64,000 nucleotides of DNA from Cytophagales bacterium. GTDB taxonomy: Bacteria; Bacteroidota; Bacteroidia; Cytophagales; Thermoflexibacteraceae. The translations under genes were made by a program, and so were the position numbers. Positions within the stretch are counted from its first letter, which is position 1. Each line of letters begins with the position of its first letter. Below the pieces are notes generated by a model that saw only the letters and a list, made by a program, of their open reading frames with translations, was not told the origin of the DNA and did not search any database. Of this stretch, positions 44,076 to 52,449 are shown in pieces. Location of the stretch: NCBI GenBank assembly GCA_004294445.1, contig REAZ01000022.1, positions 1-64,000 of the forward strand, in the 5' to 3' direction.

Positions 44076-45323
44076 ATGTTCGATATAGATAAATGGGCTG
44101 AAATTTTGGGGACTATTCGCAAGCACAAAATGCGAACTGCACTTACCGCCTTTGGGGTATTCTGGGGAATATTCATGCTGATAGTCCTGCTTGGCTCTGG
44201 CAAGGGCTTTGAGAATGGCGTAGTGAAGGGCTTTGACATTGCTCGGAATGCCGTTTTCATGTGGTCGCAGCGAACCTCTGAGCCTTACATGGGCTTAAAA
44301 CCTGGGCGTTTCATCAAGTTTACTACAGATGATGTAGATGCAATTCGGGAGAACGTACCCGAAGTAGATGTGATTGCTCCTCGCAACGATTTGGGTGGCG
44401 GTAGTGTAACAAGGGGCATTAAAACGGGTGCATTCCAAGTTTTTGGCGACTATCCCGATTTCTTTAAGGTAAAACCAATGAGTATGGTTAGCGGTCGCTT
44501 CATCAACGACATAGACATTAAAGAGCGAAGAAAAGTAGCTATTATTGGCACAGAAGTCCAAAAAACCCTTTTCAAAGATGACGAAAACCCAGTTGGCGAG
44601 TACATCAAAATCAAAGGTATTTCCTTCAAGGTGGTAGGAATTTTCAAAACTGCAGGAAGTGGGGAAGACATTAGGCAGGATGCACAAACTATTTTCTTGC
44701 CACATTCTGCTATGATTCAGGCATTTAACCAAGGAAACAGAATATTTTGGTTTGCTTTCACGCCCAAAGAAGGTATAGAGGCAAAGATAATAGAAGACAA
44801 AATAAAAGTACTTTTAGCTCAACGGCACAAGGTTGCCCCAAATGATTTGAAAGCGATTGGTTCTGCTAATGTAGAGGAAGAATTTAAGCGGGTGCAGGGC
44901 TTGTTTTTGGGCATTGCAGGCTTTAGCTGGTTGGTGAGTATCGGTACTATTATCGCTGGTATTGTGGGAGTTAGCAATATCATGCTCATTATTGTAAAGG
45001 AACGCACCAAAGAAATCGGGATTCGCAAGGCATTGGGGGCTACGCCTTTTTCTATAGTGAGCCTGATTATTCAGGAGTCCGTAGTCATCACTGCCTTTGC
45101 AGGGTATATTGGTTTGCTTTGCGGCATCGGACTAATGGAAACGGTTGGCTACCTAATGCGAAAATACGAAGTACAAATGGATTTTTTTGCGCCCCCCGAA
45201 GTAAACTTAACAGTAGCAGTTTCTGCGGTCATTTTCTTGGTTTTTACGGGTGCGCTTGCGGGCTTAGTACCAGCAGCAAAAGCAGCGGCTGTAAATCCTG
45301 TAGTGGCTTTAAAAGATGAGTAA
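44076..45323 (+). CDS. MacB-type ABC permease, copy 2
   Basis: 415 residues, paralogous to copy 1: same start (MFDIDKWAEILGTIRKHKMR vs [20 protein letters not shown]), the periplasmic core, and VSNIMLIIVKERTKEIGIRKALGATP. It ends LVPAAKAAAVNPVVALKDE. Separated from copy 1 by 134 bases holding the hairpin pair. The two probably form a heterodimer with the single ATPase. A 19-codon relic of a third copy with nearly this ending lies at 47093-47152. Confidence 0.92.
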   Translation: MFDIDKWAEILGTIRKHKMRTALTAFGVFWGIFMLIVLLGSGKGFENGVVKGFDIARNAVFMWSQRTSEPYMGLKPGRFIKFTTDDVDAIRENVPEVDVIAPRNDLGGGSVTRGIKTGAFQVFGDYPDFFKVKPMSMVSGRFINDIDIKERRKVAIIGTEVQKTLFKDDENPVGEYIKIKGISFKVVGIFKTAGSGEDIRQDAQTIFLPHSAMIQAFNQGNRIFWFAFTPKEGIEAKIIEDKIKVLLAQRHKVAPNDLKAIGSANVEEEFKRVQGLFLGIAGFSWLVSIGTIIAGIVGVSNIMLIIVKERTKEIGIRKALGATPFSIVSLIIQESVVITAFAGYIGLLCGIGLMETVGYLMRKYEVQMDFFAPPEVNLTVAVSAVIFLVFTGALAGLVPAAKAAAVNPVVALKDE

Positions 45324-45333
45324 AGGCTTTTAA

Positions 45334-46233
45334 TTAGTCTTCCTCAAAAATAACTTGAACACCCAGCATAGCATTTACAGGATTACTATTCTTTCTCAAT
45401 AAATTAGAAACCAAATTCCATGATAGTTTATATAAGTGAGCATTGTAGGTCAAAAAACCCTCCTTACCTTGAGAGGTGAATTTGATACAAAGGTTTTTCC
45501 TACAGTCAACAAGAGAGTTTTGTATTAAATTGCCCTCTTTATCAATATAACCTATAATATCTAAACCAATAAATACTCCTTCTTTCAAAAAAGGAATATT
45601 ATACTTGCTTAAATCAATAGCTAAATTATTTTGATTGTATTTGATAATAATTGGTATATTTTCTTGTAAAATGTCTTTATTTGGATAAGGATTGATTTTG
45701 TTTTTACTATAAATGCGAACTCTAAGTTGGATATTAAGATTTTTGAACTTGCTATCCTTTGCATGATAAACTTTACAATACATCGATTTGATACTTCCTT
45801 CTCTATATAATGGGTTTTTGACGAACATTGCGTACTTGTCCATGCCACAAAACATACCACTTACTTTTTCACTGTTTAATCCTATTTTTTTTGAGAATGA
45901 TTTTAATTTCTTTGACCTAATCGTTGTTTCCTTAAGATACAAAACATTGGGCTTTAGCAAGAGTGTTTTACCTATATCATTTACAGAGATTTTTACACTT
46001 GTGTACCCAATATGCGAAATACATAGCGTGTCTTCTGGATATACGTTTAACTTAAATACTCCATCTTTGTCTGTAAAAGTACCATTGTTTACTTTGTTAA
46101 GTAAAAATACACTTACATAAGGCAAAGAAACATTGCTCTCATTTGCTATTCGTCCTATTAGTGTTGTCTGTTGTGCAGAAATATTAAATATGATACAAAA
46201 ACTACTAATTACTAACTTTATTTTAAGAATCAT
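45334..46233 (-). CDS. CarboxypepD_reg-like surface protein
   Basis: 299 residues. N-terminal signal peptide (VISSFCIIFNISAQ), then the carboxypeptidase-regulatory-like beta-sandwich (TLIGRIANESNVSLPYVSVFL, GTFTDKDGVFKLNVYPEDTLCISHIGY), followed by a region of unknown fold. This domain is common in Bacteroidota outer-membrane and periplasmic proteins. Its -7 (TATTTTTG on the minus strand, 46268-46261) is inside the arm of a 17-bp inverted repeat. First gene of a small island between permease copy 2 and the permease relic. Confidence 0.75.
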   Translation of the reverse strand: MILKIKLVISSFCIIFNISAQQTTLIGRIANESNVSLPYVSVFLLNKVNNGTFTDKDGVFKLNVYPEDTLCISHIGYTSVKISVNDIGKTLLLKPNVLYLKETTIRSKKLKSFSKKIGLNSEKVSGMFCGMDKYAMFVKNPLYREGSIKSMYCKVYHAKDSKFKNLNIQLRVRIYSKNKINPYPNKDILQENIPIIIKYNQNNLAIDLSKYNIPFLKEGVFIGLDIIGYIDKEGNLIQNSLVDCRKNLCIKFTSQGKEGFLTYNAHLYKLSWNLVSNLLRKNSNPVNAMLGVQVIFEED

Positions 46234-46258
46234 AATCTACTGGTTTATAATACTTATA

Positions 46259-46301
46259 CACAAAAATAGAGATAATATATCAAGTTATCTCTATTTTTGT
46301 G
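46259..46301 (-). terminator. 17-bp perfect inverted repeat, terminator plus promoter
   Basis: CACAAAAATAGAGATAA (46259-46275) faces TTATCTCTATTTTTGTG (46285-46301) around a 9-base loop. It lies just after the small secreted gene on the minus strand, so it can end that transcript, and one arm also holds the TATTTTTG -7 of the next minus-strand gene. Confidence 0.6.
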
Positions 46302-46323
46302 CAATAAAAATGAGTTTCACTAC

Positions 46324-46551
46324 CTATGGGCAAGCAACTTGTGTTATTACATCTCTGCTTCCTGCATTTATTCCAAATACATTATAGACTTGTGAAGAAA
46401 CATGGTATAAGCAGCCGTCACCACCTATCCAAGCACTTTCATTTACAGTTTCCCAACCCCAAAAAGACCCTGCATAGGTCTTGCTTGGATAAAATAAAAC
46501 TGCAAATACAAAAAATACAACAAAAAAAAGTTTAGAAACTTTAGTTTTCAT
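46324..46551 (-). CDS. Tiny secreted protein, unknown
   Basis: 75 residues. Clear signal peptide (KLFFVVFFVFAVLFYPSKTYA) leaves a mature peptide of about 48 residues starting GSFWGWETVNESAW, with three Trp, two Cys (GCLY and the penultimate VACP) and many Gly/Ser. No family recognised. It sits beside an XRE regulator divergently and a CarboxypepD_reg gene. A secreted signal or antimicrobial-like peptide is possible but unproven. Confidence 0.65.
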   Translation of the reverse strand: MKTKVSKLFFVVFFVFAVLFYPSKTYAGSFWGWETVNESAWIGGDGCLYHVSSQVYNVFGINAGSRDVITQVACP

Positions 46552-46639
46552 AATGGTAATCTTTTGAAATTTTTACCTACTCTATTTGCTTTTCGGTTTC
46601 CGCAAAAAAATTTATCTTTAAATTTTCTTATGGCAAATA

Positions 46640-46659
46640 TTACTGTATTTTTGTAGTAA
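46640..46659 (+). promoter_or_regulatory. Promoter and dyad of the XRE gene
   Basis: TATTTTTG at 46646-46653 is a full -7 match. It is flanked by TTACT (46640-46644) and AGTAA (46655-46659), a small dyad centred on the promoter, as expected of an autorepressor site. Confidence 0.4.
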
Positions 46660-46672
46660 ATCAAAAGAGCAA

Positions 46673-47083
46673 GTGGGTAATTCTAACCAAAATTCGGGTA
46701 TGAAAGTAAAAGTGGGAAACAAACTCATGTGGGAACGTGAAGAACGCAAACTCAATCAAATAGAAATGGCACACCTATTAGGGCTGTCACAGTCTGCTTA
46801 CTCCCGCTTAGAAAGAAATGAATCTGCAATAGAGATAGAGCAAATCGTAAACTTCTCTAAAATTTTGCAAGTACCCGTTCAGGAGTTCTTACCTGAAACC
46901 TTTGCCATTCACAATAGTAATAATCAAAGCGCACAAGTAGGTTTTGTAATTGGAACTTATTATAGTTATGGAGATAAAGAACTTGCCCAAGAAAACACTT
47001 ATCTAAAAGAAAAAATACAATCCTTAGAAAGCAAAATCAAGGACTTAGAAGAAATAGTAGCCTTGCTTAAAGAGAAATTATAA
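46673..47083 (+). CDS. XRE-family helix-turn-helix regulator with coiled-coil tail
   Basis: 136 residues from a GTG at 46673 (or ATG at 46700). HTH_3 domain at about 15-70 (KLMWEREERKLNQIEMAHLLGLSQSAYSRLERNE), a short linker, then a C-terminal coiled coil (NTYLKEKIQSLESKIKDLEEIVALLKEKL) for dimerisation. Such solo repressors often control a neighbouring gene; the divergent small secreted gene is the obvious candidate. Ends 9 bases before the permease relic. Confidence 0.82.
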   Translation: MGNSNQNSGMKVKVGNKLMWEREERKLNQIEMAHLLGLSQSAYSRLERNESAIEIEQIVNFSKILQVPVQEFLPETFAIHNSNNQSAQVGFVIGTYYSYGDKELAQENTYLKEKIQSLESKIKDLEEIVALLKEKL

Positions 47084-47092
47084 ACATTTTTC

Positions 47093-47152
47093 TTGATTTC
47101 AGCGGCAAAAGCGGCGGCGGTCAATCCTGTAGTGGCTTTGAAAGACGAGTAA
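47093..47152 (+). pseudogene. 3' relic of a third ABC permease
   Basis: Reading from 47093, LISAAKAAAVNPVVALKDE ends in TAA. The last 16 residues before the stop are identical to the end of permease copy 2 (44076-45323), while several codons differ only at the third base (for example GCA/GCG, TTA/TTG, GAT/GAC). Upstream the similarity stops at once. This is the tail of a diverged paralogous gene whose body is gone or was replaced by the three-gene island. Confidence 0.85.
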
Positions 47153-47247
47153 AATAATCTTATTAGTGGTTTTGTACCCTAAAATAGATTATAAATACTA
47201 TATAAAGTTATATTTACTTCTTAAATCTGAGAAGTATAAAACTCACC

Positions 47248-47281
47248 AAAAAAGCCACAAGCACCAAGGGTACTTGCGGCT
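47248..47281 (-). terminator. Terminator of hsp20
   Basis: On the minus strand AGCC-g-CAAG pairs with CTTG-t-GGCT, followed by a run of T (47253-47248). It lies just past the hsp20 stop codon. Confidence 0.75.
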
Positions 47282-47317
47282 AAGCCAATCATTATAAACC
47301 TAAAAAACTATCGACTC

Positions 47318-47749
47318 TTACTCAATGTTGATGCTTCTGCTCACTTTCTCTTTCTCCAATTTGGGAACGACTACGTACAGAATACCGTCCGCATATTTGG
47401 CAGAAATATTTTCGCTATCTACCGTTTCAGGTAGGGTGAAGTTGCGTCTGAAGCTACCGTAGGCAAACTCCTTGCGGCTATATTTTTTGCCTTCTTCTTG
47501 GGTTTTGCTTTCTGCCCATACGGTTAGCTTGTCGTTTTTTACTTCTATTTTGAAATCCTCTTTTAGCAGACCTGGGGCAGCTATTTCTATGGTGAAATTT
47601 GCCTCATTTTCCACTATGTTTGCGGCGGGCGTGCTGTATTGTGCTTGTTCTTGCCATTTTTGCCAATCTGTGCCTATGTTAGCGGCGTTTGCCCATGCTT
47701 TCAAAAAGGGTGCATACCCGTAGTTACCTTTGTGTGTTCCGAATCTCAT
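47318..47749 (-). CDS. Hsp20/alpha-crystallin small heat-shock protein
   Basis: 143 residues, ATP-independent holdase. The alpha-crystallin domain (about 45-135) shows FTIEIAAPGLLKEDFKIEV, YSRKEFAYGSFRRNFTLPETV and the A-x-X-n-G-x-L motif KYADGILYVVVPK. Ends with a short tail. Upstream lies a pair of 17-bp direct repeats that may be heat-shock operators. It terminates at a clear hairpin. Confidence 0.94.
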   Translation of the reverse strand: MRFGTHKGNYGYAPFLKAWANAANIGTDWQKWQEQAQYSTPAANIVENEANFTIEIAAPGLLKEDFKIEVKNDKLTVWAESKTQEEGKKYSRKEFAYGSFRRNFTLPETVDSENISAKYADGILYVVVPKLEKEKVSRSINIE

Positions 47750-47839
47750 TTTTGTATTGTTTTGTGTGATTAATTAATTTTATTAAGAAATTTGAAATCT
47801 CTATATTCAATAGCTATACCAAGCGGAAAAAGTAAAAAA

Positions 47840-47915
47840 TTTACTAACAAAATGTCTTGAATTGTCAGTAAATTAGGAGAAAATGTAATAATTTAATGAC
47901 AAAATGGCGTGAATT
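47840..47915. promoter_or_regulatory. Direct repeats upstream of hsp20
   Basis: ACAAAATGTCTTGAATT (47847-47863) and ACAAAATGGCGTGAATT (47899-47915), 15 of 17 identical, start 52 bases apart (about five helical turns). The first is framed by an inverted repeat TTTACTAAC / GTCAGTAAA. Position between hsp20 and its divergent neighbour suggests operators for a stress regulator. Confidence 0.5.
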
Positions 47916-48024
47916 AGGAAATAACATGACGTATTTTTGCCAAATATTGATAAATAGACTAACTTGGTAAGGCTGTAGAAAATTTGCTAACTCAGCGCAA
48001 ACTCAAAAATGATAAAATACTGTT

Positions 48025-48604
48025 ATGGATAAAGACATAGTTACTTTTTACCCCAAAAGTCGTCAAGAGTGGCGAGATTGGTTAGCACACCACCACGACA
48101 AGGAGCAGTCTATTTGGCTTATCTATTACAAAAAAAAGTCGGGCAAACCCACCGTAGCCTATAGCGATGCCGTTGATGAGGCACTTTGTTTTGGGTGGAT
48201 AGATAGCAAAGCAAAAGCGGTGGACGAGGAAACATTTATGCAGTTTTTTAGCAGACGAAAACCGAAAAGCGTTTGGTCGAAGGTAAATAAGGAAAAAATA
48301 GAAAGATTGGCAAAGGAAGGGCGAATGACAGAGGCGGGCTATGCTGTGATAGAAATTGCAAAAAAAAAATGGCTCTTGGTTTACTTTGGACGAAGTAGAG
48401 GCACTCATCATTCCCGAAGATTTGGCAAGCGCTTTTCGAGGTGAACCTAAGGCAGAAGGCTATTTCCAAGCCCTAAGCAGAACGGACAAAAGAAATATAC
48501 TTCAGTGGTTAGTATTGGCAAAAAAAGAAGAAACTCGCCAAAAAAGAATAATTGAAATAGTAACATTGGCAGCACAGGGAAAAAAGCCTAAGCAATTTGG
48601 GTAG
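48025..48604 (+). pseudogene. YdeI/OmpD-associated family gene, frameshifted in an A10 run
   Basis: Two frames make one protein of about 192 residues. The first (from ATG 48025: DIVTFYPKSRQEWRDWLA ... DEALCFGWIDSKAK) runs to IEIAKKK. Continuation is in the next frame as NGSWFTLDEVEALIIPEDLA ... ALSRTDKRNILQWLVLAKKEETRQKRI, the normal YdeI C-terminal half. They meet at ten consecutive A (48360-48369); nine would keep the frame. Could be a real mutation, a sequencing error in the homopolymer, or a site rescued by transcriptional slippage. Function of the family is not well established. Confidence 0.85.
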
Positions 48605-48730
48605 TACAATTTTGTATTTATCAAAGAAAGTTTATGACGATAAAAAGGCAATTTTAAATTTATTTTTACTTTGTTAAAAAAGGTTTATTGTTTGCTATAC
48701 ACAATGTTATCATTACGTAAAATACGATTT

Positions 48731-51316
48731 ATGAAAAAAATAACCACCCCTTTCATTTTTGTAATATTCTTTTGTTGTTCATTTTCATCTGTTGCCCAGC
48801 TCAAATACGATAAGTATTTTGAATCGATAGACAAGGCACACAAAAGCGGTAATTATTCATCGGCAATGGTGCTGAACGAGCAAGCAATTGCAGCCATCAG
48901 GCAAGATTTGAATAAACCTACCAATGCCGAAGATAAAATGGAACTTACCGAAACGCTTGCAAATCTTACCCATAACAAGGGGCATTTGCTCATAGAAATA
49001 GGCGAATATGATGAGGCTACGCTCCAGATAAAGCATAGTTTGGAAATCCTCAAAGAAATTTCTGACACCGAAACACCTGATTACGCTACTTTCTTGGATA
49101 ATCTGGCACTTGCCTACCAAAGCAAGGGTAATTATGCCGAAGCAGAAAAGTTGTACCTTAAGGCACGAGACATCAGGCTCAAATTTCTGTCGAAGCAAGA
49201 CCCCGATTATGCCGTTTCTCTGAATCACCTTGCCTCACTTGCCCATGAAATAGGCGACTACAAGAAGGCTAAAGATTTATACATTCAAAGCCTGCATATC
49301 ATCAAAAATTATGATGGAAAGTACAGCATAGAATATGCAAACTACCAAAGCAATTTGGCTGCATTGTACTGTGAAATAGGCTCTTATGACTATGCCGAAG
49401 TGATGCTCAAGCACAGTATTGGTATCCTCAAAAAGGCAAAATTGGACACGCACCCCGACTATGCCTCTGTACTGATGAGCCTTGCGAATGTTTATCAGAC
49501 TACGGGGCAGCACGAGAAAGCACTTCCTTTGCTCCAAGAGAGTATCCAAATTATCAGGGAGCAGTTAGGCGATGAGCATCCTATGTATGCGGGTGCGCTC
49601 CAGCAGGCAGGTAGAGCAAACCAAACGTTGGGCAACAATGCCAAAGCCGAGAATCTGTATTTGCAAAGCCTCAAACTGCGAGGAGATATATTAGGCACAA
49701 AGCACCCTGACTATACCGCTTCCCTTATTCAGTTAGCTTTGTTCTACGAACTTATTGGCAAGAAAGACCAAGCAGAAAGCTACTATCGCACGCATTTGGA
49801 GAAAAGTACCGCACAAATTCACGAGTATTTCTCGTTTTTATCTGAAAAGGAAAAAGAAAACTTTTATACTACATTAAGTGAGAGTTTCGAAAAATTTAAT
49901 GGTTTTGCCTTCGAAAATAGCAATCATAACCCACAGCTTATCAGCGAAATGCTCAATCACCGCCTTACTACAAAGGCTATTCTTTTCAACTCCGCGAGCA
50001 AGGTGCGCCAACAAATTTTGGGCAGTAAAAACCCTGCACTTATAAGCCTATACAAAGAATGGCTTGCTATCAAAAATCGCTTGGCACGTATCTACAGCCC
50101 ACTCAAAAAAATAAAAGTAAGAATATTAGTAGAAGATATTATCACGCTGGAAAAACAAGCAGAACAGATAGAGAAAGAGTTAGCAGAGCAATCCGTAGCC
50201 TTCCAACAATTTGCTAATAATCATCTACTTAGCTGGCAAAATATCCAAACAAGTCTGAAAAAAGAAGAAGCCGCCATCGAGATTATTCGGTTCAGGTATT
50301 TTGATATACGCAATAGCAAATGGGCAGACTCAGTAAACTATATAGGCTTGGTCGTAGCCAATCAGCAGCAAAAATATCCTTACCTTGTAAGTCTGCCTAA
50401 CGGCAAAGCCTTAGAAAATCAGTATTTTAAGGCATACAAATATGCTATCCGAGAGAAACAAACAGATGTAGAATCTTATGCTCATTATTGGCAGCCTTTC
50501 AAAGTTCATCTTGATTCGGCTCAAAAGGTGTTTGTATCTCCCGATGGTATTTATAACCAACTTAATATCAATGTTTTGCTAAACCCATCTACAGGAAATT
50601 ACCTTTTAGACGAGTTAGACGTTTTCATGCTTGCCAATATGAAAGAAATCATAGAAATAGCACCTCCTGCGGCTTCAAATGAGAAAAAAGTATCGAGGGC
50701 TGTGCTGATAGGAAGACCTAATTATGGTCAGCAAAAAAATTTGGCAGACTTAGAGGGTACGGAAACAGAGGTAAGAAATATCGCCGAGCTACTCAAAGGG
50801 CAAGACTGGGAAACAGAAGTTTATTTGGGTGAAAAAGCCTTAGAATCAGTCGTAAAGCAGAGTAACAGCCCAACCGTACTGCATATTGCCTCGCATGGTT
50901 TTTTTACTGATGAAACTTACGAAGACCCAATGCTTTCTTCGGGTTTGATGCTTTCCACCTATAGAAATGAGGCAGCAGAAGATGGTTTGCTTACGAGCTA
51001 CGAGGCAATGGGGCTGTCTTTGGAAAATACTGATTTGGTCGTGCTTTCGGCTTGCGAAACAGGGAGAGGAAGCATACGAAATGGCGAGGGTGTGTACGGA
51101 CTGCAAAGAGCCTTCAAAATGGCGGGAGCAAAAAACATAATGATGAGCCTTTGGCTGGCAGACGATTGGGCTACGCAAAGGCTCATGAAAGAATTTTATC
51201 AGCAGTGGCTACGCATAGGCGACAGAAGAAAAGCCTTTCGCTTGGCACAGCAAAAGATGAAAGAAAAATATGCACACCCGTATTATTGGGGGGCATTTGT
51301 GATGTGGGGCAGCTAA
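48731..51316 (+). CDS. TPR-CHAT caspase-like peptidase
   Basis: 861 residues from ATG 48731, where a signal peptide begins (MKKITTPFIFVIFFCCSFSSVAQ); the frame is open upstream to 48671. Eight or so TPRs of the kinesin-light-chain type (about 40-360, each near 42 residues: DYATFLDNLALAYQSKGNYAEAEKLYLKA), a helical linker, then a C-terminal CHAT domain (about 600-861) with the His-Cys dyad H722 (HIASHGFF) and C775 (LSACETGRG). CHAT proteases cut partner proteins, for example gasdermins or Csx30, but this one is exported and has no such partner beside it. Converges with alkB, overlapping by 4 bases. Confidence 0.9.
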   Translation: MKKITTPFIFVIFFCCSFSSVAQLKYDKYFESIDKAHKSGNYSSAMVLNEQAIAAIRQDLNKPTNAEDKMELTETLANLTHNKGHLLIEIGEYDEATLQIKHSLEILKEISDTETPDYATFLDNLALAYQSKGNYAEAEKLYLKARDIRLKFLSKQDPDYAVSLNHLASLAHEIGDYKKAKDLYIQSLHIIKNYDGKYSIEYANYQSNLAALYCEIGSYDYAEVMLKHSIGILKKAKLDTHPDYASVLMSLANVYQTTGQHEKALPLLQESIQIIREQLGDEHPMYAGALQQAGRANQTLGNNAKAENLYLQSLKLRGDILGTKHPDYTASLIQLALFYELIGKKDQAESYYRTHLEKSTAQIHEYFSFLSEKEKENFYTTLSESFEKFNGFAFENSNHNPQLISEMLNHRLTTKAILFNSASKVRQQILGSKNPALISLYKEWLAIKNRLARIYSPLKKIKVRILVEDIITLEKQAEQIEKELAEQSVAFQQFANNHLLSWQNIQTSLKKEEAAIEIIRFRYFDIRNSKWADSVNYIGLVVANQQQKYPYLVSLPNGKALENQYFKAYKYAIREKQTDVESYAHYWQPFKVHLDSAQKVFVSPDGIYNQLNINVLLNPSTGNYLLDELDVFMLANMKEIIEIAPPAASNEKKVSRAVLIGRPNYGQQKNLADLEGTETEVRNIAELLKGQDWETEVYLGEKALESVVKQSNSPTVLHIASHGFFTDETYEDPMLSSGLMLSTYRNEAAEDGLLTSYEAMGLSLENTDLVVLSACETGRGSIRNGEGVYGLQRAFKMAGAKNIMMSLWLADDWATQRLMKEFYQQWLRIGDRRKAFRLAQQKMKEKYAHPYYWGAFVMWGS

Positions 51317-52386
51317 CTGTTCCCTTTCCAAGCCGCCAATTTTTTGTCCATTACCCTAAACCAAAATGGAGGAAATAAAGAAAGTAAAATCATGGCAGGA
51401 TAGCCCGCAGGTAGCTGTGGGCTTTCTTCTACGTGCCGAAGTGCCTGATAGCTACGATTTGCATACGCATGGTGGTCGGAATGTCGCTGGAGTTGGAATA
51501 GAAAAAAATTACTTACTAACTGATTGGCGTTCCAAGAGTGTAGCGTGTTTACTTTTTCGTACTTTTTTGGGGCTATTTCTTTCCTCAAAAGCCCGTAATG
51601 CTCTATGTAGTTTACTGCCTCCAAAAGCGAAAAACCTAAGATGCTTTGCACAAAAAAGAAAGCAGGAATTTCCCATAATAACTGCCCTTTGAGTAGGCTA
51701 AAGGTAAGCGTAAGAAATAGGCAAAATAGCAGGGGAATCATTGAAAACCAAATCATATCGTTTTGTGAGCTAAATCGGGGCAAGCCTTTTTTGCTCATTC
51801 GCTCAAACTCTAACTTCCACGCATTCAGATAGCTATCGCGAACAGAACGCAACCAAAAAGCATAAAAATGCTCCCCTTTGCGGCTTGTTGCGGGGTCAAG
51901 CGGGGTGCCGATATTGACGTGATGCCCCCGATTATGCTCTATGTAAAAGTGCATATAACAAGTGGTCATCAGCAAAACTTTGGAATAAAAGCGTTCTAAT
52001 TTGCCTTTTTTATGCCCCAACTCATGGGCAACCGTAATGCCAATGCCGCCTGTAACTAAGGGAAAACTAAGCATGAAACCCAACATTTCCAAAGAAGTCA
52101 TTGCCTGCGATGAAACTACGTAGCAGCCCCAAAATACAAACGCCATCTGCACAAAAACCCAACCGTACAAGATAAGGCGATAGTACAACTCTTCGGAAAT
52201 AATAGGGACTATTTTCTCATCTACATTTTCGGGGTCTTTCCCAACCAACTCATCAAAAATAGGGATTAGCACAAACACAAAAACTATAGTTCCAAAATTC
52301 CAGAACCCTCCCAAATAATAGCCCATTACCACCAATGCAGGGATAATAAAGGCACAGAAAAAGCCAATTTTTTTCCAAATGCTCAT
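51313..52386 (-). CDS. AlkB-type membrane alkane/fatty-acyl monooxygenase
   Basis: 357 residues, about six transmembrane helices and the eight-histidine di-iron motif set: HELGHKK, EHNRGHHVN and LQRHSDHHA, plus the AlkB-specific NYIEHYGL. These separate alkane hydroxylases from acyl desaturases. It would hydroxylate medium-chain alkanes or related terminal methyl groups and needs rubredoxin, which is not in the window. In this setting a fatty-acid or hydrocarbon role cannot be told apart. Confidence 0.85.
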   Translation of the reverse strand: MSIWKKIGFFCAFIIPALVVMGYYLGGFWNFGTIVFVFVLIPIFDELVGKDPENVDEKIVPIISEELYYRLILYGWVFVQMAFVFWGCYVVSSQAMTSLEMLGFMLSFPLVTGGIGITVAHELGHKKGKLERFYSKVLLMTTCYMHFYIEHNRGHHVNIGTPLDPATSRKGEHFYAFWLRSVRDSYLNAWKLEFERMSKKGLPRFSSQNDMIWFSMIPLLFCLFLTLTFSLLKGQLLWEIPAFFFVQSILGFSLLEAVNYIEHYGLLRKEIAPKKYEKVNTLHSWNANQLVSNFFLFQLQRHSDHHAYANRSYQALRHVEESPQLPAGYPAMILLSLFPPFWFRVMDKKLAAWKGNS

Positions 52387-52449
52387 ACTTTAGCGTGATT
52401 TAGTTTCCGAAAATTAACAAATAATTTTGGAAATATCCGCTACTTTGCA

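Noticed and set aside
48731..52386. CHAT protease plus AlkB gene as a defence island
   Set aside because: The CHAT protein is exported, no nuclease, CRISPR or gasdermin gene is close, and the two genes merely converge.
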